Assembly (NCBI GenBank): GCA_029879605.1
Contig: JAOUQA010000097.1
Coordinates: forward strand, 1 to 7,270
Direction of reading: 5' to 3'
DNA from: Gammaproteobacteria bacterium
GTDB lineage: Bacteria; Pseudomonadota; Gammaproteobacteria; SZUA-229
Length of the DNA stretch: 7,270 bases
This document shows, one piece after another, positions 5,641 through 7,270 of the stretch. The translations under genes were made by a program, and so were the position numbers. Within the stretch, counting starts at the first letter, position 1. Each line of letters starts with the position of its first letter. The notes beneath the pieces were generated by a model, which had not been told where the DNA came from, ran no database searches, and was given only the letters and a program-made list of their open reading frames with translations.

Positions 5641-7270
5641 ATGAGTTCATATGACGCTTCTGCCATAGAAGTCCTCACCGGGCTGGAACCTGTCCAGAAA
5701 CGACCCGGGATGTACACCGATACCACCCGTCCCAACCACCTGGCCCAGGAAGTCATTGATAATAGTGTTGATGAAGCCGTAGCTGGTCACGCCAGTCGTA
5801 TCCAGGTGACACTCTATAAAGACGGTTCGCTGGGTGTTGCTGATGATGGCCGTGGTATGCCGGTGGATAAGCACCCGGAAGAGAAAATCCCCGGTGTAGA
5901 AGTTATCCTGACCAAGCTCCATGCCGGTGGTAAGTTTTCGAATAAAAATTACCAGTTTTCAGGCGGCCTGCACGGTGTGGGTGTTTCCGTGGTTAATGCC
6001 CTGTCGAAGAAACTGGAAGCGACTATCAAGCGTGATGGCAAGGAATACAGCATTGCCTTTGCCCATGGCGACAAAACCCAGAAACTGAAAGTCATCGGTG
6101 ATGTCGGTAAAAAGAATACCGGTACCTATATTCGATTCTGGCCGGAAGCAAAATATTTTGATTCAGTTAAGTTTTCTCTTTCCCGTTTGCGTCACGTGTT
6201 ACGCGCCAAGGCGGTGTTATGCCCCGGCCTGCACGTGGTGTTTTTCGATGAGAAAAGTGGCGAGACCGACGAGTGGTATTACGAAGACGGTTTAACTGAT
6301 TACCTGCTGGAAACCCTGAAAGGTTACGAGCTGTTACCCGAGACACCTTTCATCGGCAGCTTCAGCGCCGAGCATGAAGCGGTGGACTGGGCCCTGCTCT
6401 GGTTACCCGAGGGTGGTGAAGCGGTCACTGAATCCTATGTGAATTTAATTCCCACTGCCCAGGGCGGCACCCATGTAAACGGTCTGCGTACCGGTCTTAC
6501 CGAAGCAGTGCGTGAGTTCTGTGAATTCCGCAATCTTATTCCCCGGGGAGTAAAAATCTCACCGGAAGATGTCTGGGATAAAGTCAGTTATATATTATCA
6601 GTCAAAATGGAAGACCCGGCTTTTTCCGGCCAGACAAAAGAAAAATTATCTTCCCGTGAATGTGCGCCTTTTGTTTCCGGCGTGGTGAAAGATGCCTTCA
6701 GTTTATGGCTCAACCAGCACACGGAAGACGGCGAGCGCATTGCGCTGCTGGCCATAGATAATGCACAGAAACGTTTACGTGCCGGTAAAAAAGTAGCGCG
6801 TAAAAAAGTGACCCAGGGTCCGGCCTTACCGGGCAAGCTGGCGGATTGCAGTTCTACCGATGTGAGCCGTACCGAACTGTTCCTGGTGGAAGGTGATTCA
6901 GCCGGTGGTTCAGCCAAGCAGGCGCGAGACCGTGAATTCCAGGCTATCATGCCGCTGCGTGGAAAAATTTTAAATACCTGGGAAGTCGAGCCGGACCAGG
7001 TGCTGGCATCGCAGGAAGTACACGATATTTCAGTTGCCATCGGTGTTGAACCGGGTAGCGATAAACTGAGTGATTTGCGTTATGGCAAAATCTGTATTCT
7101 CGCGGATGCGGATTCTGACGGTTATCACATCGCCACTTTATTATGTGCCCTGTTCCTGCGTCACTTCCGTCCACTGGTTGAAGCCGGTCATGTTTATGTT
7201 GCCATGCCGCCACTGTTCCGTATCGACGTGGGTAAAGAAGTGTTCTACGCCCTGGACGAAGCGGAGAAGC
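5641..7270 (+). CDS. parE: DNA topoisomerase IV subunit B ParE (3' end beyond window)
   Basis: ParE is the ATPase subunit of topoisomerase IV, which with ParC unlinks sister chromosomes after replication. The frame is open for 543 codons to the window edge; E. coli ParE has 630 residues, so about 85-90 are missing. The GHKL ATPase domain comes first: E37 and N41 (EVIDNSVDEA), D68 in DDGRGMP (68-74), and the lid GGLHGVG (108-114). The transducer domain follows, with QGGTHVNGLR. The TOPRIM metal site is E417-GDSAGG (417-423) and D489-x-D491-x-D493 (ILADADSDG), followed by HIATLLCALFLRHF. RPGMYTDTTRPNHL near residues 21-34 and the lack of any large insert mark ParE and not GyrB. It diverges from the addA-like gene and has its own ribosome site. 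No parC is visible in the window. Confidence 0.97.
   Translation, partial: MSSYDASAIEVLTGLEPVQKRPGMYTDTTRPNHLAQEVIDNSVDEAVAGHASRIQVTLYKDGSLGVADDGRGMPVDKHPEEKIPGVEVILTKLHAGGKFSNKNYQFSGGLHGVGVSVVNALSKKLEATIKRDGKEYSIAFAHGDKTQKLKVIGDVGKKNTGTYIRFWPEAKYFDSVKFSLSRLRHVLRAKAVLCPGLHVVFFDEKSGETDEWYYEDGLTDYLLETLKGYELLPETPFIGSFSAEHEAVDWALLWLPEGGEAVTESYVNLIPTAQGGTHVNGLRTGLTEAVREFCEFRNLIPRGVKISPEDVWDKVSYILSVKMEDPAFSGQTKEKLSSRECAPFVSGVVKDAFSLWLNQHTEDGERIALLAIDNAQKRLRAGKKVARKKVTQGPALPGKLADCSSTDVSRTELFLVEGDSAGGSAKQARDREFQAIMPLRGKILNTWEVEPDQVLASQEVHDISVAIGVEPGSDKLSDLRYGKICILADADSDGYHIATLLCALFLRHFRPLVEAGHVYVAMPPLFRIDVGKEVFYALDEAEK

Noticed and set aside
6588..7213. Minus-strand open frames opposite parE (6588-7040 and 6947-7213)
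   Set aside because: They overlap the highly conserved TOPRIM region of parE and look like chance frames with unnatural composition.

Overview
The window looks like ordinary chromosomal housekeeping DNA from a gammaproteobacterium. The XerD and ParE translations follow the E. coli proteins almost motif for motif, and xerD followed by dsbC is a familiar gammaproteobacterial gene order. Base composition is moderate, with AT-rich intergenic gaps. An AddA-type helicase-nuclease points away from the enterics, which use RecBCD. I cannot name the genus.

Layout from left to right: (1) the N-terminal end of a molybdenum cofactor guanylyltransferase (mobA) on the minus strand, running off the left edge; (2) a short divergent spacer; (3) xerD on the plus strand, complete, the chromosome-dimer-resolving tyrosine recombinase; (4) dsbC on the plus strand, a complete periplasmic disulfide isomerase with its own likely promoter, closed by a strong intrinsic terminator; (5) a convergent minus-strand gene of about 3.4 kb for an AddA-like UvrD/RecB-family helicase-nuclease, split into two frames by an apparent one-base deletion; (6) a short divergent spacer; (7) parE on the plus strand, the topoisomerase IV ATPase subunit, open at the right edge and lacking roughly the last 85-90 residues.

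Three of the genes serve chromosome maintenance. ParE unlinks replicated chromosomes, XerD resolves chromosome dimers at dif, and the AddA-like protein would process double-strand ends for recombination. They are transcribed from different strands and probably separate promoters, so this is functional proximity and not an operon. MobA and DsbC belong to unrelated pathways (molybdopterin cofactor maturation and periplasmic thiol folding).

I found no mobile element, CRISPR array, RNA gene or candidate new system. The observations most worth a second look are the single frameshift in an otherwise intact addA-like gene, the absence of an addB partner beside it, and a DsbC with the CPYC active site usually associated with DsbG.
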